From: Spinellus fusiger
Taxonomy: Eukaryota > Mucoromycota > Mucoromycetes > Mucorales > Phycomycetaceae
Reading direction: 5' to 3'
Assembly (NCBI GenBank): GCA_025094145.1
Contig: JALLLS010000015.1
Location: 434,001 to 498,000, forward strand
DNA length: 64,000 nucleotides
The position numbers and the translations under genes are program-made. The notes beneath the pieces are model-generated. The model was not told the origin of the DNA. It searched no databases and worked only from the letters and a program-made list of their open reading frames with translations. Positions 1 to 12,154 of this stretch are shown here, piece after piece (position 1 is the first letter of the stretch; each line of letters starts with the position of its first letter).

Positions 1-60
1 AAGAAGAGTGGCAGTGCTGCCTTGAAGAAGACTACGCTGAACGGCCTAGAGTATCTGTAG
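1..60 (+). CDS. C-terminal end of a truncated gene, function unknown
   Basis: Frame 1 is open from the window edge and ends in TAG at 58-60, encoding a 19-residue lysine- and leucine-containing tail (ends LNGLEYL). Codon composition looks coding and the following sequence turns into T-rich, stop-rich spacer, as expected of a 3' UTR. The bulk of the gene lies upstream of the window, so no family can be named. Confidence 0.4.
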   Translation, partial: KKSGSAALKKTTLNGLEYL

Positions 61-457
61 CTAGAGTGTCTTGTAGAGGTTGACTTTTGAGTGGTGAACA
101 AACCAACATGTCCTTGTTTTAGTCCAAACGGCCCGTTTTATCTATTTGTCTTACTCGAGGAGCATTCTTATTTTTTGGGCTTAAAAGAAAGCCAATAGAC
201 ACTATTATTTGTATTGCTACTTTATAGGTCTATTCAAGCAGACTATTTCCCTCTTTCTTATTTCTTTTTATTTCTTAATTGATTTGACTGATTTGACAAC
301 TGCTCTTGGCTCTACCCATTTTTCTAGTCTTTTTTATCTTAATTTAGTTATATTTCCAGTAAGTGAAGAATCTTATCATGCACGGTAATACTGGATTCTT
401 CCTGTGTGTATGTGTATGTGTGCTTGTATATTGATAGACACGCTTATTCTTCTCTCT
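61..457. other. Spacer, no gene seen
   Basis: T-rich sequence with stops in all frames. It probably holds the 3' UTR of the truncated gene and the promoter of whatever lies downstream. A TGTGTATG-rich stretch sits near 405-425. Confidence 0.4.
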
Positions 458-793
458 ATGTATAGAGGCATGTTCTCTTCTACTCCTCAAATATGTCCTG
501 TGTGCAGTGCTGACCTTGCTCAACATGAACACTATGAATGGTGTGCATTACACAAGTAAGCATAAAACTATAAGGCGAATGTTATGTAAAAAAGTGACTT
601 GATATTCTTTTTCTCTTTTATTATTATTTTATTTTAACAACTGACTTTCATAGCGGTCAACGGATAAGTGCAAACTCCATTATGAGATGGCTGCTGTCAT
701 TGGAATGCCAATATTGTTAGTCACAATGTCATTGCATATGATTTGCTTGAAGATAACCATCCACACTATACTATTGCACTTACCCATCTTCAG
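458..793 (+). CDS. Doubtful small multi-exon gene with a Cys/His motif
   Basis: An ATG at 458 (second in-frame ATG at 470) opens a peptide with CPVC, then a run of acidic and His residues and EWCALH, which resembles a small zinc-binding module (C-x2-C...H...C...H). A consensus donor GTAAGC follows at 556. A later stretch, 721-793, reads as protein-like sequence (HNVIAYDLLEDNHPHY...), preceded by a TTAG acceptor at 720 and in phase with the first exon if the intron is 556-720. An alternative short exon starts at 654 after a TCATAG acceptor. I could not find a model that runs cleanly to a stop, so it may be a decayed gene or may continue with more exons. No family recognised. Confidence 0.28.
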
Positions 794-1117
794 ATATTGC
801 CTTTTTGTCACTCTTATTATTATTATTATTTCTTCCTTGATGGTATAGACCACAATGCTATAAAACATTGGTTTAATGTTATAAGAAAAGGTATTGGTTC
901 TTATGTACATGTTGTTTTTGGTGTGTGTATCTCTATCTGCATACATCTATATCCACTTTTATAGTCTACATTTGTTGACATGAATACTATCAAAGGTTGT
1001 ATTTATTATCTTATAGACAGTAAAACCATGATCAGTAAATTCCTCTTGTATACCTTATGGCCTAAACTCTTTTCTTTCTCAATCAACTTGTATTAATATT
1101 TGGTTTATATTTTATAT

Positions 1118-1181
1118 TTAGTTTATATTTTATATTTTATATTTTATATTTTATATTTTATATTTTATATTTTATATTTTT
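1118..1181. repeat. ATATTTT heptamer tandem repeat
   Basis: About nine head-to-tail copies of the 7-mer TATATTT, followed by a short T-to-A transition. It lies about 165 bp upstream of the FYV7 start and is nearly pure A/T, so it could act as a nucleosome-excluding promoter tract, though that is inference. Confidence 0.8.
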
Positions 1182-1345
1182 AAAAAAAAACAGTAGAAAG
1201 GACATTGGATGCTTCTCTACATACTACATAATAAAAGCATCACGTGACTCACAGGGCTCTGTCTCGAGAAACTCAGTGGCTTGATCAGCGGAATAAACCC
1301 ACATCTGCACACTGCAAAAATAATAATTATTCTTATCCACCCACC

Positions 1346-2180
1346 ATGCCAAAACCATTTAACAAGAAGCAGAAGCCACTGACATCACTGGAGAAGCTGA
1401 GTGGGTGTCTTTTTGTTCTTTTCCAATTTCTATTAAGAAGAAAGTCTTGATTTCATGGGCTGACTATTATTATTGTTTTTGTACAGAAAAGAAGAAGAAA
1501 GAACAGCTCATTCACAAAGCAGTGGTGAAGTCCAACTACCATAAAACTCTGTCAAAAGAAAAAGCCGATCTCGATGTTCCTGATTATGTGAAAGAGGTAG
1601 AAGAATAAACCAAGACTTATGAACTGTATTCACAAGCGTAGATCTTTAGTGAGAAGACAATTGACGATGACGGCAACATTGTGGACTATGCAACCCAGAA
1701 AGGAACAAAGCGTCCTCTCAACCCTCCACAGCAGCAGCAGCATCAAAGCAAAAAGAAGAAGATGGAAGAAGATAGAGTGTATGACCTTGAAGAGGATTCT
1801 TCTTCAGAGGAAGAGGAAGAAGAGACAGTGACTCAAAAGGGAAAGAAGCAGAAATCCACAGTCCCTAAGCAGTAAGGCATTTGTATTTGTACGTTGTATT
1901 CTAAAGCAGTCCCCAAAGCAATAAGCCCAACCCATTTAAATCCCAGCTAGCAGAGCAAAAGAAGAGCAAGGAAGAGGCCATCAAGGCAAAAGAAGAGAAG
2001 CAGAAGGAATACGAAGCTAAAAACAAAGCACGTGCACATTATTACAAAGAGCGTAATCAGGTACGCGGTAAGATGTTGGCCAAGAATAGCCGTGGTCAGC
2101 CTAACTTGGCTACACAAATGAGTGTATTACTGGACAAACTGCAAAAGGATACAAAGGGCCCACGCAATACACCTAAATAG
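1346..2180 (+). CDS. FYV7: FYV7/CCDC59-family rRNA-processing protein, four exons
   Basis: Proposed exons are 1346-1400, 1487-1596, 1642-1871 and 1919-2180, giving about 218 residues. The start has the context CCACCATGC. The product is highly basic: KKKKEQ, then the family signature SNYHKTLSKEK, a VPDYVKE segment leading into IFSEKTIDDDGN, an acidic Ser/Glu stretch, a coiled-coil-like EEKQKEYEAKNKARAHYYKE and a C-terminal SRGQPNLATQMSVLLDKLQ, the order seen in yeast Fyv7 and animal CCDC59/TAP26. Fyv7 acts in the nucleolus in 18S rRNA maturation (established for yeast). Two introns are only 45 and 47 nt. The last acceptor is ambiguous: AG at 1908-1909 would add three residues in the same frame. 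The family call is firm; the splice detail is less so. Confidence 0.82.
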
Positions 2181-4102
2181 AAGAGAAGAAGGTCTATGGG
2201 ATGACCTTTAGATTAGAATAAGATACTGTTGATTATATTTGTATTTAATATATACTATGTGTTATACTATGTGTTATACTTTTTTTCGTCTTGGGGAATC
2301 TGTCAGTCGTGCTGGGTCACGAATTCAGTCATGCTAATGTATAGGTTAGAAATAGACTGCACATTAGAGCCCATCAGTTGAAGGTGTTTTTTTGCAGACA
2401 CACTTCCCTAAGAAAAAAAAAAGAGAAAGAGGTGTCTATCCTCATTTCTATGCTGTAAACTTTAGATCTACTTCTCATGCGTACATTTTAAAATCCGATT
2501 TATAATCCTACTTTCAAAGCTAAGAAATAAAGCTGCTTTATTGTCTTGTGTTTCCTTTGTATTCATATATACAACTTTTGTCTTTATTCAAAGTATTTGC
2601 TATTTCTTGGAAAGCTCTTTGGGTGCCTTGGTATAGATGGAAACAAGTTTTAGTAGTGTTTTCGATGATTAAATGCCACTATATGTTCCTAATCCAAAAA
2701 GACTTTATTAGAATAGCCCAGGTAGTGTATAAGAGAAGTAACTCTTGCCATGAGTATTTATTTATTTATTTTTTAAAAAAAAAGAAACATCAGTCATTTA
2801 TTCTTGTTGCATTTTAAGCACTTCTTATTTTGCTCTTCTCAAAGGACCTGTCTTGGCATGGTATTCTTTTATAGAAATTCTTTTAATAACATAGACATTT
2901 GCAAGATATTGTATTGTATATTGTATAACAATGATAGTACACTATCAAGCATATAATAAGAGTCCTATAAATATTTCTTAAATTATACTCTATTTTTAAT
3001 GAACAGAATAAACTTTATCTACTGTGATTATTCATCGGCATTACCTACCTACAATGTTTAAGATCAAAAGAGTATCCATAGCTAAGAATACTCTGGAATT
3101 ATTGTTCATTCTGTTCCAGTGTGTTTTATGGCAGATGCAGTATCTCACACTACAATCCATTCATAATATCAATACTAGTAGTAGTAGTAATAATAATAAT
3201 AATAATAATAATAAACAGACCTACAGCACTTCTGTTCAGGTACAGAAATCAACATTTTTTATAGGGCATGCTCAATACTATTGAGGCCACTGCTAAAGTC
3301 CATCTCTAGTGTCTTTGGAATAATTACCTTGCTACCACATTGAATTGTCTTAATTTATTGCGATTGTCATTTATTTTTATTAGGATTTAATTTTATTAAA
3401 TCTATAGCAACGGTCACACGTCACACTGAGCGGTGGTGCTGTGGTGCTATGGGGAAACTCGATGAAATGGAAATATTTCTATTGGAACAATTACATTTAG
3501 TCTACAGCGTCTTGTTCCCTGAGGAAGAGAGAGAAAAGAAAATAATAGTAGGAGAAAAGAAGAGAGTATATTAAAAGACCAATGTATTGTGAGTATATCA
3601 CAACTCACCGGGGACACTTTACTCATACTTTGGGAATTCTCGATAGCAAGGGGATCAGTAGACAAATGGAGAAAAAAACAAGTGCAAGAGGACCTTGGAC
3701 AGACAAGGAATCAAAGAGATCCCACCTGTGTATAAACCACATATCTTAAGAGTCACTTGAAGGGGGAACACTCGACTAGGATGTGCTCAATTGTTTCTGT
3801 GGATTGAGAATCCATCGAACACTATAGAAGAAGAAGGGAAAGACAGTGCGCTACGGCAAAAATGTTTTGTTTTTTGTTTTGTTTTGTTTTGTTTTTTGTT
3901 GCTATGGCAAAGAAAAAAAAGTGTCTACATTCTAGGCCAAAACACAGTCTGGTTGAAATGAATGACTTGTGCCCTGTTTTTGCGGAGTGTCGATATTTGA
4001 ATGAACTCATATGGAGTGGTGGGAAACATGACATAAAAAGACTTGCTCCACTTTCTATCTCTTCTCCTCTTCTTCCTTTTTCCTTCGTTCTATTTCTCCC
4101 GT
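2181..4102. other. Spacer between FYV7 and guanine deaminase
   Basis: AT-rich with (AAT)n at about 3186-3214 and a GTTTT run at 3868-3895. Two short plus-strand reading frames look mildly coding: one from ATG 3450 (acidic and basic, about 40 residues) and one near 3666 with RGPWTDKESKR, which vaguely recalls a Myb repeat start. Neither could be extended into a gene, so they are not annotated. The lower part should contain the guanine deaminase promoter. Confidence 0.4.
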
Positions 4103-5661
4103 ATGAATTCTTCCACTGTTTTCTATGGAGCATTGATCCACTCGCTATCTCTTAAGGAAATTGATATCCTGCCCAATGGTGTGTTGGTTGTTGACCAATT
4201 AACAGGCACCATTACTCATCTTGAGCGTGATATCTCTGATCTTGATGCCTTTCTTATTGAACAGGGCCTCACTCAATCCAAGGTAAATATATAGTCTAAT
4301 TAGCTCATCTATAATACAGAGAAGATAATACTACTGTATAGATCCATAAATTAGTCCATGGTCAGTTCATTGTGCCTGGATTTGTGGATACACATGCAGT
4401 AAGAATTCCATTTCATTCTATACTATACTCAATCCATCCTGGAGTAAGGATCTCAATCTTACTATTCTTTCTCTTTTCTGTTCTATAGCATGCTCCTCAG
4501 TATACCTACATGGGTTGTGGCATGGACCTACCCTTACTCGAATGGCTAGACACCTACACGTTTCCTGTGGAATCAACCTACGCCTCCTTGCACCAGGCAG
4601 AAACAGCCTACACCAAGGCAGTCTCTCGCTTTCTCAGAAATGGTACAACCACATGCAGCTGGTTTGCCACTGTGCATCTCCAGGCATGTCAACGTCTCAC
4701 TGATATCATTGAGCAACTTGGACAGCGTGCCTACATTGGAAAGGTCAATATGGATCAGAATGCACCCGACTTTTACATTGAAACAACGCACGACAGTCTA
4801 GAAAACACTCGTCTGTTTATTGACTATGTGCACTCCAAGAAATCCAGTTTATTAACACCTGTCATTACTCCCCGATTTGCCATCAATTGCTCTTCTCAAC
4901 TCATGCATGGACTGAGTGCATTGGCCAAAGAGTACAATGTTCCTGTGCAGAGCCATTTGTGTGAGAACCACGAAGAAATTAAATTTACCTGTTCGCTCTT
5001 CCCAGACTCCAGTCACTACACAGCCATTTACAGAGACCACGGGCTGTTGAGTGAAAAAAGTTATATGGCGCATTGTGTGCATATGGAAGAGGAAGAAGTA
5101 GATTTATTAGTAGAACATGCGACAGGTGTTTCACACTGTGCCAATTCCAACTTTTCTCTTCATAGTGGTGTGTGTGATGTACGGCGTTTCCTGGAAAAGG
5201 GAATCAAAGTAGGGCTAGGAACAGATGTGGCAGGAGGATTTTCACCTTCTGTGTTGGATGCCATGCGATCTGCATTTATGGCCTCCAAGACCATTAAGAT
5301 GATGCACCAGAAAAAGGCAAAGGAAGAGGCAAAGGAAGAAATAAAGTATGAGCCATTGTGTCCTGGGGAGCTGTTCTATTTAGCAACCTTGGGAGGAGCA
5401 CAGGTGCTTGGTCTTGAAGACACAGTGGGCAACTTCGCAGTGGGCAAGGCATTTGATGCACTGTGGGTGGATCTGACACAGGAGGACAGTCCAATAGACG
5501 TGTTTGATAAAGATACACTCATGCATATGTTTGAGAAGTTTATTTTCAATGGCAATGATAGAGCTATTTCACATGTGTATGTTCAGGGACGCAGAGTGTC
5601 AGGGGAGGCCAAGACAGAAACACAAGTACCCGTGGACATTAAGAGAAAGAGAAAGATATAA
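4103..5661 (+). CDS. GUD1: Guanine deaminase
   Basis: Exons 4103-4282, 4342-4398 and 4489-5661 encode about 469 residues, the usual length for fungal guanine deaminases. The enzyme hydrolyses guanine to xanthine and ammonia in cytosolic purine salvage/catabolism (established for the amidohydrolase family). Metal-binding and catalytic motifs are visible in order: PGFVDTHAHAPQ (the HxH pair at about residues 78 and 80, split across the second intron), the YTYMGCGMDLPLLEWL segment, PVQSHLCENHEEI (metal His), HCVHMEEEE, SHCANSNFSLHSG, and GLGTDVAGGFSPS carrying the last metal Asp. The start at 4103 is the first ATG in frame giving the family-like N-terminus VFYGALIHSLS. The tail ends in a short basic KRKRKI. 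The gene converges on the 5-phosphatase gene with about 290 bp between stops. Confidence 0.93.
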
Positions 5662-5954
5662 TGGCTATACTCATAATAAACACTAGGTGTAGTCATTCTC
5701 CTAGCACCAATAGCATTGAAAGAAAGAGTACAATTATATCACGATCTATTCAATACTAGATGTTTTTTTTTGTTATTTTTATTTTTATTATTATTATTTC
5801 TTTTATGTTGGTGTGTTGAATAATTCAACATGGTATTTATATTCATATATACATTCAAGGACGTACATAATGTAAACAATAATGTAGACCTATCTGCTAC
5901 TTCTTTCTCTTTAAAAAAGAAGTCTTTTCTCTCATACTATCACTTTCTTAATGT

Positions 5955-8900
5955 TTAGGCAAAAAGATCCATAATTGTCTGTCGAACATCCCAATGAGCC
6001 TCCTCCAGTCGCTTTCGAGCCGTGTCTAGTGTACATGCATCGTAATCTGCTATATACTGTACTTTCTTATTCTTTATAATCGCCTCAAAATGTATACTCC
6101 ACCTTGCCAGTATTCTCCTTTGAATCTCATCACGTTTCGTATCATTAATGAGTTTTACTTCAAAATTAAATCCTGCACTAATAGGTCGATGGTCCGAGGC
6201 TCTCACTTCATGTCTTTTGTAATACACATTCCGGATGGTTTTACCACGGTAGAGTACGCGATCACACCAAGCCGGCACTCGCTTCTTCTCGGATCTGTCA
6301 TAGAAATCAGTGCCTGGGTCATATTTGTAGGTAGGATCAAATCGAATAGGGGCTTCTTGGAAGGCAAGTAACTTGAACAGTGGATTGGTAATACGCTGCT
6401 TCATCAGTTGGTCCTCTATTTGAAGTGTGTTCCATGCTGTCTGTTTTTCACTACTTGCTAGTAATTCAAGAACCTTATCACGACGCATGCCAATACGATA
6501 ATTGAGATCACCACTCAAGAAACAGTCTTCGTGGTCAAGGACAAGACTACCATCACCACCATTGACAAATACATCATAATAGTCATTGTGTTCAGGAAAG
6601 GCGTTTGTCTGGAGAATACCCTCTGCGTCTGCATTCCGTTGTTGGATATGGGACTGTCCTGCTGCAAGATGGCAGTTGACAAAGCAAAGCGAGGTATGGT
6701 CAAATAGGAATCGAATGGCAATACCACCCTTATTGCCATGAAGACTCTTGTTCATGACCTTCATGCCTGTCTTTACCAGAGTAGAGTGGCAGTCAAAGAC
6801 TCGATTTTCCTCACTTGTCTTGACAAAGATACAACTGAACAGCCCCACCAACTGGTCTGTTTTCACTACTGTATAGGCATTGGGGCCGTAGTTCTTGGCT
6901 ATGACTTGCACCAAATAATCATGCCATAGACTGTAGCGATGAGTCAAGAGTTCATCAGCGGCCTGTAATGTCTCAATCTTCTTTCTAGAAGCAAACAAAG
7001 AGCCTAGTGCATAAGTGTGAGCTATCATTGCTATTCTATCTACATAATGATATACATATGTATATAATTGCTTACGTGCAGTCTGCTTCTTTGACTCTAA
7101 ATCTACAATCTCCTGAATGCCCACAACAATGATATCAGGATCCTCCATGCCATGAAGCCACTCGTGTATCTTAATATCATCTTCAGAGCCACTCAGTTTG
7201 TCTGGTTTGGTAGCATCAATATTCCAAGAGCATATCATAACCTGAGCTTCTCTGTAAGTGCAGTAATCACGAACATGTGTCTGCAACTGTTGATCTAGAC
7301 CATAGGTAAGTTACACTCCACTTCCATGTCTTTCTCAGAGAAAGTATCTCTTGAATCTCCTTCTTACCTTGCCAATTCTCAGTCAATAGCCCATCCCAAA
7401 AGGCAACAGAGCCATTTGCATCTGCACTCACTACTTGAAGTATGCCATCATCCTGAATCAACCCAGAGTCATCCACAACAAGACTAATCACAGCCCCCGC
7501 ATGGGCCTTCCACATCTTCACCACTACCCACTTCTCAGGCCGAGTGTCATACACATAGACCATGCCCGTATTGTACCCTGTCCAGAGATAGTAGTCTCCT
7601 ACACTGACCATGGAAGAAATGCCATACATGGACACAGTAATAACATGAAGCCGCTCTACTGTCTCACTGTCCCACACACTGATCTTTCCATCATCATGGG
7701 AGGCAAAAATACGCTGTGGATGGTACGGAATCATTGCCAATTGAGTGATGTTCCGAAGATCATTGGAAATACGCATATGAGGACTATGCAGTGACACTGG
7801 CACACGATGGACATCAATTGTACGGCCTGTCGACATAAACAGTGTATGCCCGACTTTAAGCACAGCCACTGCGCGTGAAGTGACATGGTACCGCTGTGGA
7901 GTGATGTCCAGCACATCCTGGTGTTCATAATCCACCACCAAGGCAGGCCAGATATTCAACAGTCCATTATCATCTAGGGTCCATATTTCTGTGTTCTTGT
8001 GACGAAGAATAAAGGAAATGGAGGCAGCATGCATGCCTGAGCGTTTCCTGAGAACGGCTCTTGACTCTGTGTTCAGCAGCATGAGTGTGCCGTCCTGCAT
8101 GCCTGCCCACAAGTAATGACCTTCATTGATGGGTTTTCGACAGGGAGCAAAGCATAAGGAACGGATCTTGTCATTGTTGTCATTGGTGGCAGTGGGGTCT
8201 ACAACATAAGTGCATTGGCCGAAATGCATGTCCCATAATTTGGTGGTGTGTCCTCCCGTAGCCAGGGTATTGCCTGACACTGCAATAGTGTTGAGAGTGC
8301 CCTTGCCACCCGTAATGCGTTTTTCTGTGTTGTAGAGAAAGGGCGGGTTTCGACTGGCGTTGGTGAAGTCTGGGTAGGTGGTGCTTGCAGAGAGAATGCC
8401 AGGACGAGGGGCGGGTTTTCGACCTGTTGTTTGTGCTCTTTTCAATTGGGTGTCTCCCTGGACTTGGAGGGATCCTGCTGCCTGTGATTTGGTTGCTGTG
8501 GTGGTGTTGGAGCGTGCAATAGTAGAAGCAGAGGGTCGTGGTGGCAACTGAGGCAACTGAGGCAACTGAGGCAACTGAGGCAATTGAGGCAGTTGTATGG
8601 CAATGGCTTCTTGGGTAGGGCGACGGAGAGGAAGAAGAGGGCGAAGAGTGTCGGTGAGCTTAGGGAAGAAGGATTTGGAGGGTGGGACGGGTGGGACGGT
8701 GGATGTTGTATTCGCTGGAGAGACTGCATTTACTGCTGCTGCTCCCACTGCTGCTGCTTCCGCTGCTGCTGCTCCCACTGTAGAAACAGAACCCACTGTA
8801 GAAACAGAACGCGCTGAGCTGTGGTACTTTTTACTCGGGGGAGGAGGTGGTGGTGGGTTTCTAGGTTTGGCTACTGCTTTTGGTTTGGGTGGGACTCTAG

Positions 8901-9579
8901 GCTGGTCTGCATTAAGAGTCAGATCCTGCTCAGATGCTGTGTATCGAATGTGGGCTGCTTGTACCTGTCGAATAAGGCTATCGTCCATGTCGTTGTCTCT
9001 GCTACTGCTGCCTGATTCTTCTTCGGAATCAGTATCACTGGTGCCAGAGATTATTTCTTCTTCACTAGAAGCATCTGGGTGCAGGTGGGACGAAGACGAA
9101 GACGTAGAGGAAGAGGGATGAGGAGGAGGCAGCTGTGTATGCTCTTGACTCGGTAGCTGAGCAGTAATCGATGATAGAGAAGGACTCTCGGGAGAGAAGA
9201 CAGTAGTACCAAGTCCGTGTTTAGCATTATCGAGTGATTTAGAGTCCAATGCAAGTGAAGAGGGTGGAATGGGTCTGAAGCTGTCTTGTTGTAGTCCTTT
9301 TGGCTTGTCAATGGCCAGTGTGTGGGCTGTCGTGGGTTTGGGTGGCAAAGGAGGAGCTGTCGTGGCCTTTGACTGTTCAGGAAGCGAAAGATAGATGTGT
9401 TGGAGGGCTGGGCCTATGTCTACTGTGTTTGGTATAGGAATAGGTGCTGAGGGTGTCTTTGGGATATTGTCAGAAGCAGAAGGCTCTTGACGCAACACTG
9501 CTTCGTGTCGGGCCCAACGCTTCTTTAGCTCCTGAAAAGACACTGTAGGGTCCTCTTGAACCTCGTTTTCAGTGTTCAT
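5955..9579 (-). CDS. WD40-domain inositol polyphosphate 5-phosphatase
   Basis: Two exons, 9579-7368 and 7294-5955, encode about 1183 residues. Residues 1-420 are low complexity: Ser/Pro-rich, several PPPPP stretches and six QLP triplets near residue 340. Residues about 425-735 form a WD40-type beta-propeller (TTKLWDMHFG, VAFWDG). The IPPc catalytic domain follows at about 755-1110 with MICSWNID, the Mg-binding IQE, HGNKGG, CHLAAG, SGDLNYRIG, VPAWCDRVLYRG and SDHRPI, all key motifs intact. The C-terminal 30 residues resemble a UBA-like helix bundle. Such WD40-IPPc enzymes, known in fungi and plants, remove the 5-phosphate of PI(4,5)P2 or related substrates at membranes (family knowledge). The in-phase acceptor is CTAG at 7296-7295; a CAG nearer the second exon would shift the frame. 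Neighbouring proline stretches could bind SH3 proteins (inference). Confidence 0.9.
8532..8591 (-). repeat. In-frame 9-bp repeat encoding Gln-Leu-Pro triplets
   Basis: Five or six near-identical 9-bp units (GGCAACTGA on the plus strand) lie inside the phosphatase coding exon and encode consecutive QLP triplets. The frame is preserved, so unit number can vary without breaking the protein. Confidence 0.85.
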
Positions 9580-12154
9580 TAGAAGAGTGCTTTGGCTGTT
9601 TATGACAAGGTAAGTGCTGATGAGTGAGACTATGGAAAAGAAAGAAAGAGGAAAAGAGAAAAGGAGAAGAGGAAAAAGGAGGAAGAGAAAGAGTTCTGTT
9701 TTGGCGGACTGTCATCTATAGACAGAGGATAAGGCAGGTTACTATTTTTGGCATCTATCTATTTCGATGTCATCGCCCAAGTACCATCCTTGGAATAAGA
9801 TATTCTGATTGGACAATAAATAGCTACTCTTTCTCTAAGGGAATCTATAGATGTATACTATAGCTGTTCTGGATTTGAATACTTTCTATTCATATCTCGC
9901 TCATGGTGTGTGGCACTAGGTGAGTGAGGGTGGCAGAAAGGGAGCTTAAGAACATCTTTCCTGTGAGCTCATACTCCGACACACCTGCACACAAGTTCAC
10001 CTGTACACCAAGTAGGGATGACAGCCTATTTATATTTCTGCTCTTATTATTGCTGGTTTTCTGTTTTGTCCATCATCTTCACATGGGCTTTTATTCAATA
10101 GAATTTGAATAGAACTCTAAGTTATTTTATAGGTTTTGTCCATAAACTATTCATCGTTAGGAATGTAGGGTCAACTCTTTTCAAATTCCCTTTTATTCAA
10201 TGAATGAACCAACAAATGGCTATTGTTGAGTGCAAAATGGCAGCACAAAAGACACCTTTACTCTATCTTGGTGGTGGTGGTTGGGGTTGAATACCTCCTA
10301 AATTCCTAATCACAACTATATAAAAGGTGGATGATCCTTGTGGTACTACTCTTTATTTCAATAACAGACCTATGCCTTCTACATGGCACGTGTAAGAGAG
10401 AGAAGGAAAGAGAGAAGGAAAGAGAAAAGGAAATAGGGTGGCTGTAGCAGTGACTTTTATTTGTGCATTCTAGTGTAGAATAGCACCAGAAGATGTGGGT
10501 CCAGTAAACAATAGTATTGGGAATAGAAATAGAGTCTTTCATTCTAAAGGGCCGCCTCCTGTCTGTGTGATAGGAAGAATACATTTATTCTAGTGCCTTT
10601 TTTTCTTTTCTTTTTCCTTCTAATAGTAACAGGAATTCCTTTCTTATGACTTGTGAATCCACTGGGTTACAGTCTAAACAATGCATCTATTTGCTATTGC
10701 AAGTATATTTAGTATTTATGCTCTGTCTTTATCTTATTTAGATTTGAGTAAACCAAGAACTTACCACTGACCAACGTGATAAACAAAAGGATTACATGTA
10801 CTTGAACCTTTATTATTATCACTATTAGAATTAGCAGTGTTGTATATTTCTTTGTCTGTTATAAATACTTTATCATTACTAATTCAAGTGGACTGTATAT
10901 TCCAACTAAAAAATAATAGTTTGGCCAATGTCCAGTCAATCATAACAAATATTCTTTAGTGGGATACTAATAGTTTTGAGGAAATCAATAGATAGAATAC
11001 AATAGAATTACACAGAAAGAGAGCTACACATTTTATCAGATGCTGAAGTACTTGTGGCTATCGATAGATAAAAGAAACTTGTGGAATAAGTCATGACCAT
11101 TGTCTAAGAGTAAGACCAAGTTCTGAAGATCAGGTATTCCATAAAAGATAATACTGTACTGATGATGACCCTACATTATAAAGGTGATCATAGTCACCAT
11201 TATAACAAAATACATAACCTCAACAAAAGAACCAGAAAAACAAAGAAAGAAAAAGAATACTTGTCTTGCTAACAGATTCTGTTTTCATATGGAAAGACTA
11301 AAGAAGTATCAATATCTTGGTAATGAGTGGTACATACTACTATCACAAATCAGGAAGTATCCTATCCCTGGCATATATTAATATATGCTAGGAATCCTTT
11401 CTATGCTTTTGGAAGAGAATATTTTTGTAATTTCTATAATGTGTTAGATACAAAAAGTATATAAGCTAGCTAGATATTTATTAGATACAAAAATGCTTTA
11501 CAAAATATATTTCTTATTTTATTTTTTTGAACACTATCTTCAATAGAGTTGTGGACACATACAATCATGTAGAGTATAAAAAGCATTTGATAATGCCCAT
11601 GCCATTAAGTAGGAGTATTGAATAACCTAATCCTGTTCAACAGAACTACACATTTTATCTTTGATTTTAGCCCTGTGGGTTCCACACTATAAAATCATTC
11701 ACATTGCTTCACTCTCCACTTTTCAAAAGGCAATAAAGAGACTATATTTTTAATAAATAAATAAATAAATAGAAACCTCTTTTTCTACTCGTATAAATCG
11801 ATAGAAACACACTGCCATAAAGAGATATACCCTATATCCACTCATCCACCCACTCTACCAAGGAGAGAAAGTGAAGCCAATTTAACATATCAAATCATCC
11901 ACATTACTTCACAGATTATTGGACCACTGACAGAAGCATCTCTTGCATCTGAGTATGAAATATTAGTGATCACTCACTCACTCACTTCATGGAGTGACAT
12001 GTGAATCTCTTCATTCATACTGTAAATCCACTTTCCAGTGCAATTCAACCAATAATATCAACAAGAAACAGGGGCAAAAATACCTGGCAGCCATAAAAAC
12101 AAAAACACCATTGTTCCACTCTCCTCTTTACCTTTTCTCTTTATTGATTAAATT
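9580..12154. other. Long spacer, no gene seen
   Basis: It carries the divergent promoters of the phosphatase (-) and acyl-CoA oxidase (+). There are purine-rich runs at 9630-9690 and 10395-10430, an AATA run at 11747-11770 and AT-rich sequence throughout. Frames are closed by frequent stops and no protein family was recognised on either strand. Confidence 0.5.

Noticed and set aside
3450..3720. Short plus-strand frames including a Myb-like RGPWTDKESKR
   Set aside because: Too short and without a second conserved tryptophan or helix; could not be joined to other exons.
8584..9121. 174-codon plus-strand ORF opposite the phosphatase gene
   Set aside because: Antisense shadow of the low-complexity coding exon; the minus-strand frame has the conserved domains.
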